Of a stretch of DNA of 64,000 bases, positions 24,934 through 33,524 are shown piece after piece; position 1 is the stretch's first letter, and the number at the start of each line of letters is the position of its first letter. The DNA lies in contig DATAUE010000179.1 of the NCBI GenBank assembly GCA_036268425.1, forward strand, positions 124,001 through 188,000, written 5' to 3'. This stretch comes from DATARH01 sp036268425 (GTDB taxonomy: Bacteria; Pseudomonadota; Alphaproteobacteria; ATCC43930; CGMCC-115725). Both the position numbers and the translations under genes were made by a program. The notes beneath the pieces are model-generated. The model was not told the origin of the DNA and did no database searches. It saw nothing but the letters and a program-made list of their open reading frames with translations.

Positions 24934-27779
24934 AGGCCGCCGGTGCCCCCGGCAGGCCGCACCGCCCGCACGGTCGGGCCGGCGTAGGGCGGTGCATATT
25001 GCCCGGCCCCATATTGTCCCGGTGCATACTGACCCCCGCCATATTGCCCCGGCATCGGCCCGCCATAGCTCGGCGTCCAGGACGGTGCCGCACTGTCGTA
25101 ACGGGAAGCGGCTTGAGCCGCGGCATAACCCCGGCCGCGCCCGGTGGCCGAGTAGTCGGGCCAGGGCGGCGGGGCATAATCGGCGCTCGGCGACATGCCA
25201 TAACCGGCCGGCGGAGCATAGCCCGCGGCCGCGCCGCGTCCGCCCGGTGCCGCAGCGACGGCGTTGGGATCGCCGTAGGGATTGTCGGGATTCGCTGGGT
25301 CGGGATAGGGACCTGCCGCGCTGTCCGGCGTCGAGTCGGCTGTACCGTCGTCATTCGGCAAGGCCGCGACCTGTGCGGCCGTTGCAGTGGGGGCTGCCGC
25401 CGGCGGCGCCGGAAACTCTTTCGCCGGCGCATCTTTCAGCGCCGCCGCCATGAAATCGCGGAAAATCGGCGCCGCGACATGGCCGCCGACTTCGCCGTCG
25501 CCCAAGGTACGGGGATCGTCAAAGCCGACATAAACCCCGGCGACGAGATCGGGCGAAAACCCGACGAACCAAGCATCGAACCAGTCGCTGGTCGTGCCGG
25601 TCTTGCCGGCAAGCGGCTTGCCCACGGCGGCGACTTCAGTGCCGGTGCCGCGTTGCACAACGCCCTGCATCATCGAGATGATCTGCGTGTCGGTCGTCGC
25701 ATCGACCAGCGGATCGGGTTTGGTCGGCTTGTAGACTGTCGCGCTTGCGGCATAGGTCGCGTTCGGCAGATAGATCGATGACCCATCGGCCGGCCCGGTG
25801 GGGCGAAACAACGTGCTCGCGTCGGAACCGTTATGCGCTCCGGCGGCGGCGAAGCAGCCGGCGCAGCCGCCGACACCCTTCTGATAGAGAATGTGGCCGT
25901 CGCGGTCCTGCACCAGGTCGATCACCGAGGGCAGCAGCCAGTGGCCGCCATTATCGATCATCGCGTAGGCGTTGGTGAGGCGCAGCAGGGTCGTCTCGCC
26001 GGCGCCGAGCGACATCGAGTAGTAGAGCGGCATCTTGTCCATGACGTCGAAATCCTGGACCGTCTTGGCGATCGCCGGCAGCCCGATCATCGTCGCGAGC
26101 CGCGCCGTGACGAGATTTCGCGAATGGATCAGCGCGTCTTCGAGGGTGCTCGGCCCGGCGTAGGTTCCTTCATAATTGACCGGCTTCCACGGCGGCAGGC
26201 CCGGACCTTGCGGAATTTCGATCGGCGCATCGTCCACCACGCTTTGCGGCGTGAAGCCATTTTGCAGCGCAGTCATGTAAACAAACGGCTTGAACGACGA
26301 GCCGGGCTGCCGCTTGGCCTGCGTCGCGCGGTCAAACTGGCTTTGCTGAAACGACCACCCGCCGACCAGCGCAAACACCCGCCCGGTTTTCGGATCCATG
26401 ACGACCGTGCCGCCGCTGACATCGGGGATCTGCCGCAGCCCATAGGTCGGTATAGCCCCGGCGGACGCAGACCGCCTGCCTTTGCTTCCACGGTCGCCGG
26501 CCGCCGCTGTCGCCTCGACCAGCACGAGGTCGCCAGGGGTCACGACATCCTGCACCTGCCGCACCGCCGTGCCGAGCCGCTGGTCCTCAGTCGTATGCCG
26601 GGCCCAACGCAGTTCTTCCAGCGGAATGCGACCGCTACCGCCGTTTTTGACCGCGATCGTCGCACCGCCGCCGTCGATCGCGGTGACCGCAGCGAGCCGC
26701 CAGCCGATGGGGCCGGGCGGGTTGGCCTTCGTCGCGAGAGCGTTTTCCGCTGCGGCGCCGGTCGGTAGATGCGCCAGCGGCCCGCGCCAGCCATGCCGCC
26801 GGTCATAGGCGACCAGGCCCTGGCGAAACGCGGTTTCGGCCATCGTCTGATAGACCGGGGCATAGCTTGTCCGCACCGTAAGACCGCCTTCGTAGACTGT
26901 CTTCTCACCGAACCGCCCGATCAGTTCGCGCCGAACTTCTTCAAGAAAATAGCCGTTCTGGCCGGCCATCGGATCGCCCGGCGTGCTGCGCAAATGGACG
27001 CCAAGCGGTTCGGCCATCGCCGCCTTGGCTTGCGCCTGGGTGACCCAGCCGAGTTCGGCCATGCCGCTCAGCACATAGTCGCGCCGCGCTCGCGCCGCCG
27101 CGGCGTGGCGCATCGGGTTGTAGTTGCTCGGAGCTTTTGGCAGCGCCGCCAGAAAGGCGGTTTCGGCCAGCGTCAGTTGATCGAGCGGTTTCTGGAAATA
27201 AGTGTCGGCCGCGGCGGCGACGCCGTAGGCCCCGGCCCCGAAATAAATTTCGTTCAGATAAATTTCGAGAATGCGGTCTTTGCTGAGCGTCTTCTCGATC
27301 CGGTAGGCGAGGATTGCCTCCTTGATCTTGCGTGATACCGACACCTCGTTGGTCAGCAGAAAGTGCCGCACGACCTGTTGGGTGATGGTCGAGGCACCGA
27401 TCGGCCGCTGGCCGCGCTGTATCCGCAGGATGTCGGCCAGGCCGGCGCGGAAGATCGCAACCGGGTTGACCCCGATATGCGTGTAAAAGTCGCGGTCTTC
27501 GGCGGCGAGAAAGGCTTGGATGACCGGCTTTGGAATTTTCCCGATCGACACCGGAATGCGGTGTTCGGTGGCAAACTCGCCCATAAAGCTGCCGTCGCCG
27601 GCATAGACTTTGCTGCCCATCGCCGGGATGTAATTCGCGAGCTGTTGATAATCGGGCAGGTCGCGCTCGTAATGCGCCAAGGTCACGGCGACAAAGCCGC
27701 CCACTGCGGCGATCCCCAGTACGAAAACGACAAAGACCAGGCCGGCGATGCCGCGTAGGACGGCGAGGGTGCGCTTCAT
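24927..27779 (-). CDS. Class A penicillin-binding protein (PBP1A type)
   Basis: 950 residues from ATG 27779; a GTG/ATG-type start 45 bases upstream would only add residues before the membrane helix. Order: cytoplasmic tail, membrane helix ~10-35, GT51 glycosyltransferase with EDRDFYTHIG (Glu ~94) and GASTITQQ, an OB-like insert, then the transpeptidase with SSFK (Ser ~494), a SRN motif and KTGTT near 726. Both active sites look intact, so it should polymerise and crosslink peptidoglycan. After residue ~800 comes an unusual tail of about 150 residues rich in Pro, Gly, Ala and Tyr with GQYAPGQYGAGQYAP-type repeats. It converges on the DUF1499 gene with a 7-base overlap. The rhomboid gene lies upstream on the same strand. 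Confidence 0.92.
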   Translation of the reverse strand: MKRTLAVLRGIAGLVFVVFVLGIAAVGGFVAVTLAHYERDLPDYQQLANYIPAMGSKVYAGDGSFMGEFATEHRIPVSIGKIPKPVIQAFLAAEDRDFYTHIGVNPVAIFRAGLADILRIQRGQRPIGASTITQQVVRHFLLTNEVSVSRKIKEAILAYRIEKTLSKDRILEIYLNEIYFGAGAYGVAAAADTYFQKPLDQLTLAETAFLAALPKAPSNYNPMRHAAAARARRDYVLSGMAELGWVTQAQAKAAMAEPLGVHLRSTPGDPMAGQNGYFLEEVRRELIGRFGEKTVYEGGLTVRTSYAPVYQTMAETAFRQGLVAYDRRHGWRGPLAHLPTGAAAENALATKANPPGPIGWRLAAVTAIDGGGATIAVKNGGSGRIPLEELRWARHTTEDQRLGTAVRQVQDVVTPGDLVLVEATAAAGDRGSKGRRSASAGAIPTYGLRQIPDVSGGTVVMDPKTGRVFALVGGWSFQQSQFDRATQAKRQPGSSFKPFVYMTALQNGFTPQSVVDDAPIEIPQGPGLPPWKPVNYEGTYAGPSTLEDALIHSRNLVTARLATMIGLPAIAKTVQDFDVMDKMPLYYSMSLGAGETTLLRLTNAYAMIDNGGHWLLPSVIDLVQDRDGHILYQKGVGGCAGCFAAAGAHNGSDASTLFRPTGPADGSSIYLPNATYAASATVYKPTKPDPLVDATTDTQIISMMQGVVQRGTGTEVAAVGKPLAGKTGTTSDWFDAWFVGFSPDLVAGVYVGFDDPRTLGDGEVGGHVAAPIFRDFMAAALKDAPAKEFPAPPAAAPTATAAQVAALPNDDGTADSTPDSAAGPYPDPANPDNPYGDPNAVAAAPGGRGAAAGYAPPAGYGMSPSADYAPPPWPDYSATGRGRGYAAAQAASRYDSAAPSWTPSYGGPMPGQYGGGQYAPGQYGAGQYAPPYAGPTVRAVRPAGGTGGLY

Positions 27780-28012
27780 CAGCGGCGGTGCCAATCGGCC
27801 GGCGGCACGAAGCCGGCAGGGCAAGCGTCATCGATCAGCCGTATCGGTCTCGTTTCGACCACAGCTTCCTCCTGCCGGCTTCCCATTGCGCGGTACCACG
27901 TCAACATCCGGCGGCGCGATTGGTGCCGCAGATGATGGCGCGTGCAAGGCGAAAAATTGACCGGGATGTTGCGACGACGTTGAGACGTTGTTTCTGCCTC
28001 GATATTCCGGCG

Positions 28013-28816
28013 TTATCCCCAAGGGCCCGGCGGCGGGCGGCGCTCGCCGGCTTCCGGCACGCTGCCGCGATAAAACGTGCGGCGCCCGGCCAAAGCGCTC
28101 GGCGGGGCCGTTGCCCAGACGGGTGTCTTTTGCGATTGGAGCAAAACGACGCGGCGCGGGCGCAACACCAGATACAGCGCGATACCTGCCGCAAACCCGC
28201 CGATATGCGCCCAGAACGCGACCCCCGGATCGTGCGGGCCCACGGCCAGCCCGCTGATCAGCTGCATCCCGAACCATAAGCCGAGCAGCACCCAGGCCGG
28301 CACCGACACGATCCAGAAGAAAATCACCAGCCAGACAAAGCAATGCACATTGGCCCGCGGATAAGTCAGCAAATAGGCGCCGAGCACCCCGGCGATGGCG
28401 CCGCTGGCGCCGATCATCGGCACCGTGGAATGCGGCGCCGACAGCGCCTGTACCATCGCCGCGGCAGCGCCGGCCGACAGGTACAGCAACAGAAAGCGGC
28501 CGCGACCGAGCAAATCCTCGATATTGTTACCGAAAATCCACAGAAACAGCATGTTGCCGCCGAGATGCAGCCAACCGCCATGCAGGAACATGCTGGTAAA
28601 GATCGTCGCCCAGGGCGGGATCACCGCCAGCCCTGGGCGCAGCTCGCGGTAGCCGAACAGCAGCGAGGGGATCATTCCGTATTGCAGCGACACCTCGTGC
28701 TCGTTCTGCCCGAGCTGCCACAAAAACGCCCCGACGCAGACGCCGATCAGCCCATAGGTGACGACCGGCGTCTCGCGGATCGGGTTGTCGTCGTAAAGCG
28801 GCAGGGCAAAGATCAC
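28013..28816 (-). CDS. Rhomboid family intramembrane serine protease
   Basis: 267 residues with about six membrane helices. Catalytic elements are present: HGGWLHLGGN (N88), GASGAIAG with Ser138, and AHIGG with His204, the Ser-His dyad of rhomboids. The C-terminal ~40 residues are a Pro/Arg-rich cytoplasmic or periplasmic tail. The GTG at 28816 begins VIFALPLYDDNP, the usual N-terminus of this subfamily (F-P-L-x-D-x-N); an open frame to 29122 runs antisense over thiG and is not used. No good ribosome-binding site is seen. An 18-base tandem duplication lies just upstream. Confidence 0.85.
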   Translation of the reverse strand: MIFALPLYDDNPIRETPVVTYGLIGVCVGAFLWQLGQNEHEVSLQYGMIPSLLFGYRELRPGLAVIPPWATIFTSMFLHGGWLHLGGNMLFLWIFGNNIEDLLGRGRFLLLYLSAGAAAAMVQALSAPHSTVPMIGASGAIAGVLGAYLLTYPRANVHCFVWLVIFFWIVSVPAWVLLGLWFGMQLISGLAVGPHDPGVAFWAHIGGFAAGIALYLVLRPRRVVLLQSQKTPVWATAPPSALAGRRTFYRGSVPEAGERRPPPGPWG

Positions 28817-28841
28817 GTCAGCGGCCGGGCGTGCGGTTTGC

Positions 28842-28877
28842 CGGAACGATCTTGTTAGACGGAACGATCTTGTTAGA
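28842..28877. repeat. 18-bp perfect tandem duplication upstream of the rhomboid gene
   Basis: The unit CGGAACGATCTTGTTAGA occurs twice without a gap, at 28842-28859 and 28860-28877, between thiG and the rhomboid gene. It lies in the probable leader of the rhomboid gene and looks like recent slippage. Confidence 0.9.
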
Positions 28878-28898
28878 AACGACTGCCGCGAGGGTTGC

Positions 28899-29690
28899 TC
28901 AGGACCCCACCAACCCGAGTTGTGGGCTCGACGGTTCGGCAAAGCTGCGCTTCGGGATGCGGCCGGCGAGGCGGGCGAAACGCCCGGCTTCGACCCCGGC
29001 GCGCATCGCCGCCGCCATGCGGCGCGGATCATGCGCCTTCGAGATCGCGGTGTTGACCAGCACCGCATCGCAGCCGAGTTCCATGGCAAAGGCCGCGTCC
29101 GACGCCGTGCCGATCCCGGCATCGAGCACCACCGGCACCGGGCTGCGGGTGCAGATCAGTTCGATCGCGGCCGGGTTGGCAATCCCCATGCCCGAGCCGA
29201 TCAGCGACCCCAACGGCATGACCGCGGCGCAGCCGACATCGGCGAGCTTCTGACAGGCCACCGGGTCTTCGTTGCAGTAGGGCAGCACGGTAAAGCCTTT
29301 GCGCACGAGTTCGTCAGCGGCATGAACCAACTGTTCGACATCGGGATAGAGCGTCTCGCGGTCGCCGATCAGCTCCAGCTTGAGCAGGTTGGTTTCCAAC
29401 GCCTCGCGTGCCAGTTCGGCAGTTAGGATCGCATCACGGGCGGTAACGCAGCCCGCCGTGTTGGGCAGGATTTGATAGCGGCCGCCGAGCAGGTCGACGA
29501 GGCTTTCGGCGTAGCCTTCGAGGCTGATCCGGCGGATCGACACGGTCACCAGTTCGGTGCCGCTGGCCTCCAGCGATTCCAGCAGCACCTGCTGGTTCGG
29601 ATAGCCGGCGGTGCCGGTAAACAGCCGCGAGTTGAGCTTGGTGCCGCCGATCAGCAACGGATCGTTCAGCAGCGGATTGCTCTGGGGCAT
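28899..29690 (-). CDS. thiG: Thiazole synthase ThiG
   Basis: 263 residues of the ThiG TIM barrel. The Schiff-base lysine region TNLLKLELIGD (K104) is present, together with VLPYCNEDPVAC, MPLGSLIGSGMGI and DAGIGTASDAAFAMELGCDAVLVNTAI. It condenses deoxyxylulose 5-phosphate, dehydroglycine and ThiS thiocarboxylate to the thiazole phosphate of thiamine. It is the third gene of thiO-thiS-thiG and should be controlled by the TPP riboswitch at 31124-31213. The extra C-terminal ~20 residues after PKRSFAEPS are variable in the family. Confidence 0.96.
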   Translation of the reverse strand: MPQSNPLLNDPLLIGGTKLNSRLFTGTAGYPNQQVLLESLEASGTELVTVSIRRISLEGYAESLVDLLGGRYQILPNTAGCVTARDAILTAELAREALETNLLKLELIGDRETLYPDVEQLVHAADELVRKGFTVLPYCNEDPVACQKLADVGCAAVMPLGSLIGSGMGIANPAAIELICTRSPVPVVLDAGIGTASDAAFAMELGCDAVLVNTAISKAHDPRRMAAAMRAGVEAGRFARLAGRIPKRSFAEPSSPQLGLVGS

Positions 29691-29705
29691 CGTCCTACTC
29701 CGATA

Positions 29706-29746
29706 AAAATCAGCCGCCCAAAATCAGCCGCCCAAAATCAGCCGCC
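29706..29746. repeat. 14-bp tandem repeat (2.9 copies) across the thiS stop codon
   Basis: The plus-strand unit AAAATCAGCCGCCC is repeated at 29706-29719, 29720-29733 and 29734-29746 (last base differs). Read on the minus strand each copy contains GGC GGC TGA, which is the Gly-Gly-stop end of ThiS. Because 14 is not a multiple of 3, the three copies present that end in three different frames. Confidence 0.9.
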
Positions 29747-29944
29747 TTGCAACGGGCGCACGATTTCGACCTCGTCGCCTGACGACAGCGCCGCGGCCGG
29801 CCATTCGGCACGGCGCACCACCGCGCCATTGACCGCGACAGCGAGAAACTTCGCCTGCGGGTCGATACCGCGCTCGACCAGCAATTCCGCGATCGTCGCC
29901 ACCGTGATTTCGGCCTCGACGCCATTGATGCGTAACCGGGTCAT
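29738..29944 (-). CDS. thiS: Sulfur carrier protein ThiS
   Basis: 68 residues with the ubiquitin-like fold pattern: MTRLRINGVEAEI, VATIAELLVERGIDPQ, FLAVAVNGAVVRRAEW and a C-terminal VEIVRPLQGG. The terminal Gly-Gly is required for adenylation and thiocarboxylate formation. The start ATG overlaps the thiO stop as ATGA, showing coupling. The stop falls in a 14-base tandem repeat described separately. It donates sulfur to ThiG in thiazole synthesis. Confidence 0.95.
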   Translation of the reverse strand: MTRLRINGVEAEITVATIAELLVERGIDPQAKFLAVAVNGAVVRRAEWPAAALSSGDEVEIVRPLQGG

Positions 29945-31119
29945 ACGGCCTCCGCGTGCCGGGTCGGCATTTCGCTATCGGCAAAACGCTCCGGCGAAAA
30001 CGGGCCGGCGATCTCGGGCAGATGCTCGTTCAGAATATAGTCGCTGATGACCGCGGCGCTAACCGGCGTCAGCAGAATGCCGTTGCGGTGGTGACCGGTC
30101 GCGACCACCAGCCGATCGATACCGCTCGGCCCGAGCATCGGCGCGTCGTCACGCGACCCCGGCCGGAACCCGACCCAGGTTTCGACGATCGGCAATTCCT
30201 CGATCGACGGAAGCGCCCGCCATGCGCCTTCGATCAGTGCGAGCACGCCGCCGGCGGTGATTCTGTCGTCAAAGCCGCGTTCCTCGACCGTACCGCCGAT
30301 AATCAGCCGCCCGTCGTTGCGTGGCACGAGATAACCGCGCGGCAGCCACAGCACATGGCGCAGCAGCGGCGCCGCGGCATCCATCTGCACCGACAGCATC
30401 TGGCCCTTGATCGGCCGCACCGGCGGACGCTGCGCGGCGGGTATGCCGCCGATCTCGCGCGACCACGCGCCAGCCGCCAGCACGACGATATCGGCGGTGT
30501 CGCGCCCGCGATCGCTGACGACCCCGCTGGCGCGGCCACCGGATATGATGATTTCGTGTACCGCGCAGTGCTCGACCAATTCTACGCCGGCCCGCTGCGC
30601 GGCTACCGTCAAGCCGCGTCCGACCTTGCGGTTTTCGACCTGATGGTCGCGCGGGCTCCACACGGCGGCGGCAATGCCGGGTTTCAGGTGCGGTTCGCGC
30701 TCGCGCGCCGCGGCCGCGTTCAGCCAATGCAGGTCGAGACCGAGGCTCTTCTGAAACTCGAACGAGTGGCGCAGTTGCATCGCGTCGTCGCGGTTGAGCG
30801 CAACGACGATGGTGCCTTCGTCGCGGTATTCCGGCGACACACCCGATGCCGCTTCCAGATCGCGGGCGAAATCCGGCCACAGGCGCTGACTTTCCAGCGT
30901 TAATTTCAGCAGCGGCTCTTCGCCCGGTTCGGTCTCGACCGCCGCAGCGAGCATCCCGGCAGCGGCCCAGGTGGCGCCGTGCCCGGCCTCGTTGCGATCG
31001 TAAACCGTCACGACGCAGCCGGCCTGTGCCAGCCGCCAAGCGATACTGAGACCAATAACGCCCGCGCCGATGACGATCGTCTTCGGGCGGTGCGATGAAA
31101 CGACAACGGACGCGCTAAT
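29941..31119 (-). CDS. thiO: Glycine oxidase ThiO, probable ATT start
   Basis: A FAD-dependent D-amino-acid-oxidase-fold protein that supplies dehydroglycine for thiazole synthesis. Conserved parts: IVIGAGVIGLSIAWRLAQAG (FAD Rossmann motif), GATWAAAGMLAAAVETEPGE, PVRPIKGQMLSV and ATGHHRNGILLTPVSA. The first ATG/GTG/TTG in frame is GTG 31011, which lies after the Rossmann motif and would remove it. Upstream, the frame is open back to a TGA with no ATG, GTG or TTG. The best candidate is ATT at 31117-31119, placed 6 bases after AAGGGAG, the 3' arm of the TPP riboswitch. That gives 392 residues. An ATC codon at 31077 is an alternative. A sequencing error is also possible, so start confidence is low although the gene is certain. 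Confidence 0.9.
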   Translation of the reverse strand: MSASVVVSSHRPKTIVIGAGVIGLSIAWRLAQAGCVVTVYDRNEAGHGATWAAAGMLAAAVETEPGEEPLLKLTLESQRLWPDFARDLEAASGVSPEYRDEGTIVVALNRDDAMQLRHSFEFQKSLGLDLHWLNAAAAREREPHLKPGIAAAVWSPRDHQVENRKVGRGLTVAAQRAGVELVEHCAVHEIIISGGRASGVVSDRGRDTADIVVLAAGAWSREIGGIPAAQRPPVRPIKGQMLSVQMDAAAPLLRHVLWLPRGYLVPRNDGRLIIGGTVEERGFDDRITAGGVLALIEGAWRALPSIEELPIVETWVGFRPGSRDDAPMLGPSGIDRLVVATGHHRNGILLTPVSAAVISDYILNEHLPEIAGPFSPERFADSEMPTRHAEAV

Positions 31120-31123
31120 AGCG

Positions 31124-31213
31124 GACTCCCTTCACCGGGCATGCCCGGCCAGGTTCAGTGGGTCTGTTCTCAGCTGCCGATCGCGTAGTACAGCGCCGGG
31201 CAGCACCCCAGCC
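31124..31213 (-). promoter_or_regulatory. TPP riboswitch (THI element)
   Basis: Reading the minus strand, the conserved blocks occur in order: GGCTGGGGTGC, then GCAGCTGAGAACAGACCC, ACTGAACCTG, a GCCGGGCATGCCCGGT hairpin, and GAAGGGAGTC at the 3' end. P1 forms between GGCT (31210-31213) and AGTC (31124-31127) with one GU pair. These are the CUGAGA, ACCC and UGAACCUG signatures of the thiamine-pyrophosphate aptamer. It lies directly in front of thiO. The GAAGGGAG segment doubles as the only visible ribosome-binding site, so ligand binding would hide it and block translation. Confidence 0.93.
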
Positions 31214-31355
31214 TCACGCCAATTTCAAGCCGAGCCTCGGCATGATGCAAGGGTTTTCTGCGCGGGCGTGCACGCGGATGGCCGCGGCGCCGTCGATAAG
31301 GACGCCGTTGTTGAGGTTGCCCTGCCGGTTACCCTCCGCGGCTATGGCACTCCGG

Positions 31356-31679
31356 CTATTGTACCGTCGAGCGCGGCGTTGGGACGATGCGGGTGACGTT
31401 GATCTTCTCGCGGTCGAGAATGTCGGGGATGCGCGGCGCGATCTTGTTCTTCCAATGGTCGGTTTCGTAGACCGCCTTGTACAGCGCCTCGCGTTGCGCC
31501 TCGCTCTCGAAGCGGCGCAGCCAGACATAGACCGACTCGTCGGTTTCGCCGCGAAAGCTGCCGCAGATGATCATGCCCTGCGCCACCTGGAAAGGGATGA
31601 TCTCCTCCTCCATCAGTTTCACCCATGCCGCCATTTTGCCCGGTCGCACATGGTATTGGCGGAGTTCGTAGAACGCCAT
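31356..31679 (-). CDS. NIPSNAP family protein
   Basis: 107 residues matching the NIPSNAP dimeric alpha-beta domain: MAFYELRQYHVRPGKMAAWV, a helix, VYVWLRRFESEAQREALYKA and VTRIVPTP. Its function is unknown; members often accompany catabolic genes. ATG 31679 is chosen because GGAGGG lies 6 bases upstream and the family N-terminus begins here. It stands between the thi leader and the DNA-glycosylase gene, all on the minus strand but with clear gaps. Confidence 0.85.
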   Translation of the reverse strand: MAFYELRQYHVRPGKMAAWVKLMEEEIIPFQVAQGMIICGSFRGETDESVYVWLRRFESEAQREALYKAVYETDHWKNKIAPRIPDILDREKINVTRIVPTPRSTVQ

Positions 31680-31821
31680 CTCGCACCCTCCCACTAATAA
31701 AGTGCGAGGACTATAGCGGGTCCCGTGCCGTCCGATCAGCGCATTTCGGGACTATTACAGAAATCGGGCGACGCCCAACGTTATCGAACGCTTGGACAAC
31801 GCAATTGACGTGCCGCTGGGA

Positions 31822-32409
31822 CTAATTGCCGCTGATTGCATCTTTCAGCGGCAACCAATGCGCGAGCTTGTCCGCGAAGCGGAGGCGGGCATGCGCCGGG
31901 CTGGTCGAGGGCAGCGCGAGATAGGTTAGCGCCGGGCGGCGTTTGAGGTAGCGGTCGTGCAGCCGCTGGGCGCCGCTTCCGTTGAAGGCGACGGCACGGA
32001 TACCGGGATGGCTGTCGAGCAATTCGTCGATCGCATTCGGCATCTCGCCGCGGATCGTCGCGTCGGCGCTGGCGTGGCGCTGTCCGGCGGCGACCACATC
32101 CCACAGCGCAATGCCGCGGCTCGTAGCGAAGTCCAGACGCGCGGCGTAATCGGGCGGCGGCGTTTCGCCGAACAGGGCGAAGACGATCGGCCAGAACAGG
32201 TTGCGCGGGTGGGCATAATACTGCACCTGCCGTAATGACACTTCCCCGGGCAGAGTGCCGAGCACCAGCACTCGCGGGTGCGCCCCGACAATCGGTGGAA
32301 AGCTCCGCTTGAGCGCGGCGGGCAGCGGCGCGTTCAGGCGACGAAGCGCCCGAGCCGCACCGCCGTCTGGCCGCGAATGAGGCGGCGCGACGGCATGATC
32401 AGCACGCAA
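31822..32409 (-). CDS. Uracil/deoxyinosine-DNA glycosylase-like protein (UDG superfamily)
   Basis: The domain begins at KRSFPPIVGAHPRVLVLGTL and includes LPGEVSL, QYYAHPRNLFWP, GIALWDVVAAGQR and the closing LPSTSPAHA. This is the pattern of family-6 hypoxanthine/uracil-DNA glycosylases (DNA-deoxyinosine glycosylase), which excise deaminated bases in the cytoplasm. No ATG or GTG precedes the domain in frame. The listed start is TTG 32409, which overlaps the upstream gene by 76 bases and gives 195 residues. CTG 32337 overlaps its stop as CTGA and gives a length closer to the family. The start is therefore unresolved. Confidence 0.78.
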   Translation of the reverse strand: MRADHAVAPPHSRPDGGAARALRRLNAPLPAALKRSFPPIVGAHPRVLVLGTLPGEVSLRQVQYYAHPRNLFWPIVFALFGETPPPDYAARLDFATSRGIALWDVVAAGQRHASADATIRGEMPNAIDELLDSHPGIRAVAFNGSGAQRLHDRYLKRRPALTYLALPSTSPAHARLRFADKLAHWLPLKDAISGN

Positions 32410-33293
32410 TCGTCATAGGGTGTCAGCACCTCGCGTCCGTCGTCGCGGCCGATGAGCGTGCCTTTTTTCGCCAGCACTTCGAGACCGCGGAAATCCCCGG
32501 CGAAATCGAAGCGCGAGCCGTTGATCGTAATGGCGTCGGTCACCTCGATGACGCGCTGGCGCGGCGTCGCCGCGAAATCCGGCCCACCGAGCGCCGTGAC
32601 GTCGTCGCGCGTCACGACATCGAGCGCGAGCAGAAAGCGCAGCGTCACGTCGGTTGAAACTTCGGCGGCGCGGCGTTCCCAATGCTGGCCGCATTCGATC
32701 AGCAAAGCCGTTCTGGTCGAGGCCGGGTCGGCAAAAGCGCCGTAATCGCGCATGCGCGGGCCGGCCGCATGACCGGCGTCGCACATGATCAATTCGGGAA
32801 TGCCGAGCCGCAGCGCCAAGTTGCGCGAACGGTCGAGCAGCCCGGCGAGCATCAATGGCGCAGTCGCGTACTGCATCGAATGCAGATCGAGCAGGTAGTC
32901 GGCGCTATCGATCAGCGGGCGCAGCGCGCGCGCGCGTAGTAGTTCGACCGAGCGCCGCGGCCCGTCGAGCGTTGCCGGGCTCCACAGCCGGTTGAAGTCC
33001 TCGTCAACGTAGCGCGAGGCGATCGGGTAGCGCGGGTCGAATTCGCGATATGCCGCGACGTTGTCGAAGGCGAGCGTCAGCTTGCCGCGGCGCGGCCGGA
33101 TGCCGGCGCGAAACAGCTTGTCGAGGGTGATCGCGCCGCAAATCTCGTTGCCGTGCGTCAGCGCCGTGACAACAACATGCGGGCCGGGCTCGGCCGCAAC
33201 AAAGCTTGTGACGTACTCGATCCCGGTATTGCCGGCTCGGTACGGCTCAATATCCGGGGCGGTCAACTCAACCCTGAAAGAAAGATCGGACAC
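32334..33293 (-). CDS. Succinylglutamate desuccinylase / aspartoacylase family zinc hydrolase
   Basis: 319 residues of PF04952. Zinc ligands are seen in THGNE (H47, E50) and DLHSM (H138), and DEDFNRLW (97-104) matches the substrate-binding NR segment. The C-terminal beta domain (GLEVLAKKGTLIGRDDG) is typical of AstE/AspA relatives. It would hydrolyse an N-acyl amino acid or related amide. The enzyme is not in an arginine (ast) operon, so the exact substrate is open. Its stop overlaps the glycosylase gene start region. Upstream is a 231-base gap shared with a divergent luciferase-like gene. Confidence 0.85.
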   Translation of the reverse strand: MSDLSFRVELTAPDIEPYRAGNTGIEYVTSFVAAEPGPHVVVTALTHGNEICGAITLDKLFRAGIRPRRGKLTLAFDNVAAYREFDPRYPIASRYVDEDFNRLWSPATLDGPRRSVELLRARALRPLIDSADYLLDLHSMQYATAPLMLAGLLDRSRNLALRLGIPELIMCDAGHAAGPRMRDYGAFADPASTRTALLIECGQHWERRAAEVSTDVTLRFLLALDVVTRDDVTALGGPDFAATPRQRVIEVTDAITINGSRFDFAGDFRGLEVLAKKGTLIGRDDGREVLTPYDDCVLIMPSRRLIRGQTAVRLGRFVA

Positions 33294-33524
33294 GGGCGAT
33301 CCCTATGGCGACGCGAAGGGCGCATTTTGCACAGCTTCGCGTGCGGCGTCACCTGATCCGCACCATCGGACGAAACGCCGCCGTGCGAATCGGCGTCGGG
33401 ACCTTGACGACAGCGGAGGAAGCCGGTTCGCAGACGCTTGCGCCTCGTGGCGCGGCGGCTCACGCTATCGGCGATCCATCGCCAAACGCGAACTTGCTAA
33501 CACGAACTCAGGGAGACGAGGACC

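Noticed and set aside
28817..29122. N-terminal extension of the rhomboid gene up to 29122
   Set aside because: The extension would read antisense-like sequence over thiG and adds no rhomboid features; GTG 28816 starts the family N-terminus.
31011..31013. GTG start for thiO
   Set aside because: It would delete the GAGVIG FAD-binding motif encoded just upstream in the same frame.
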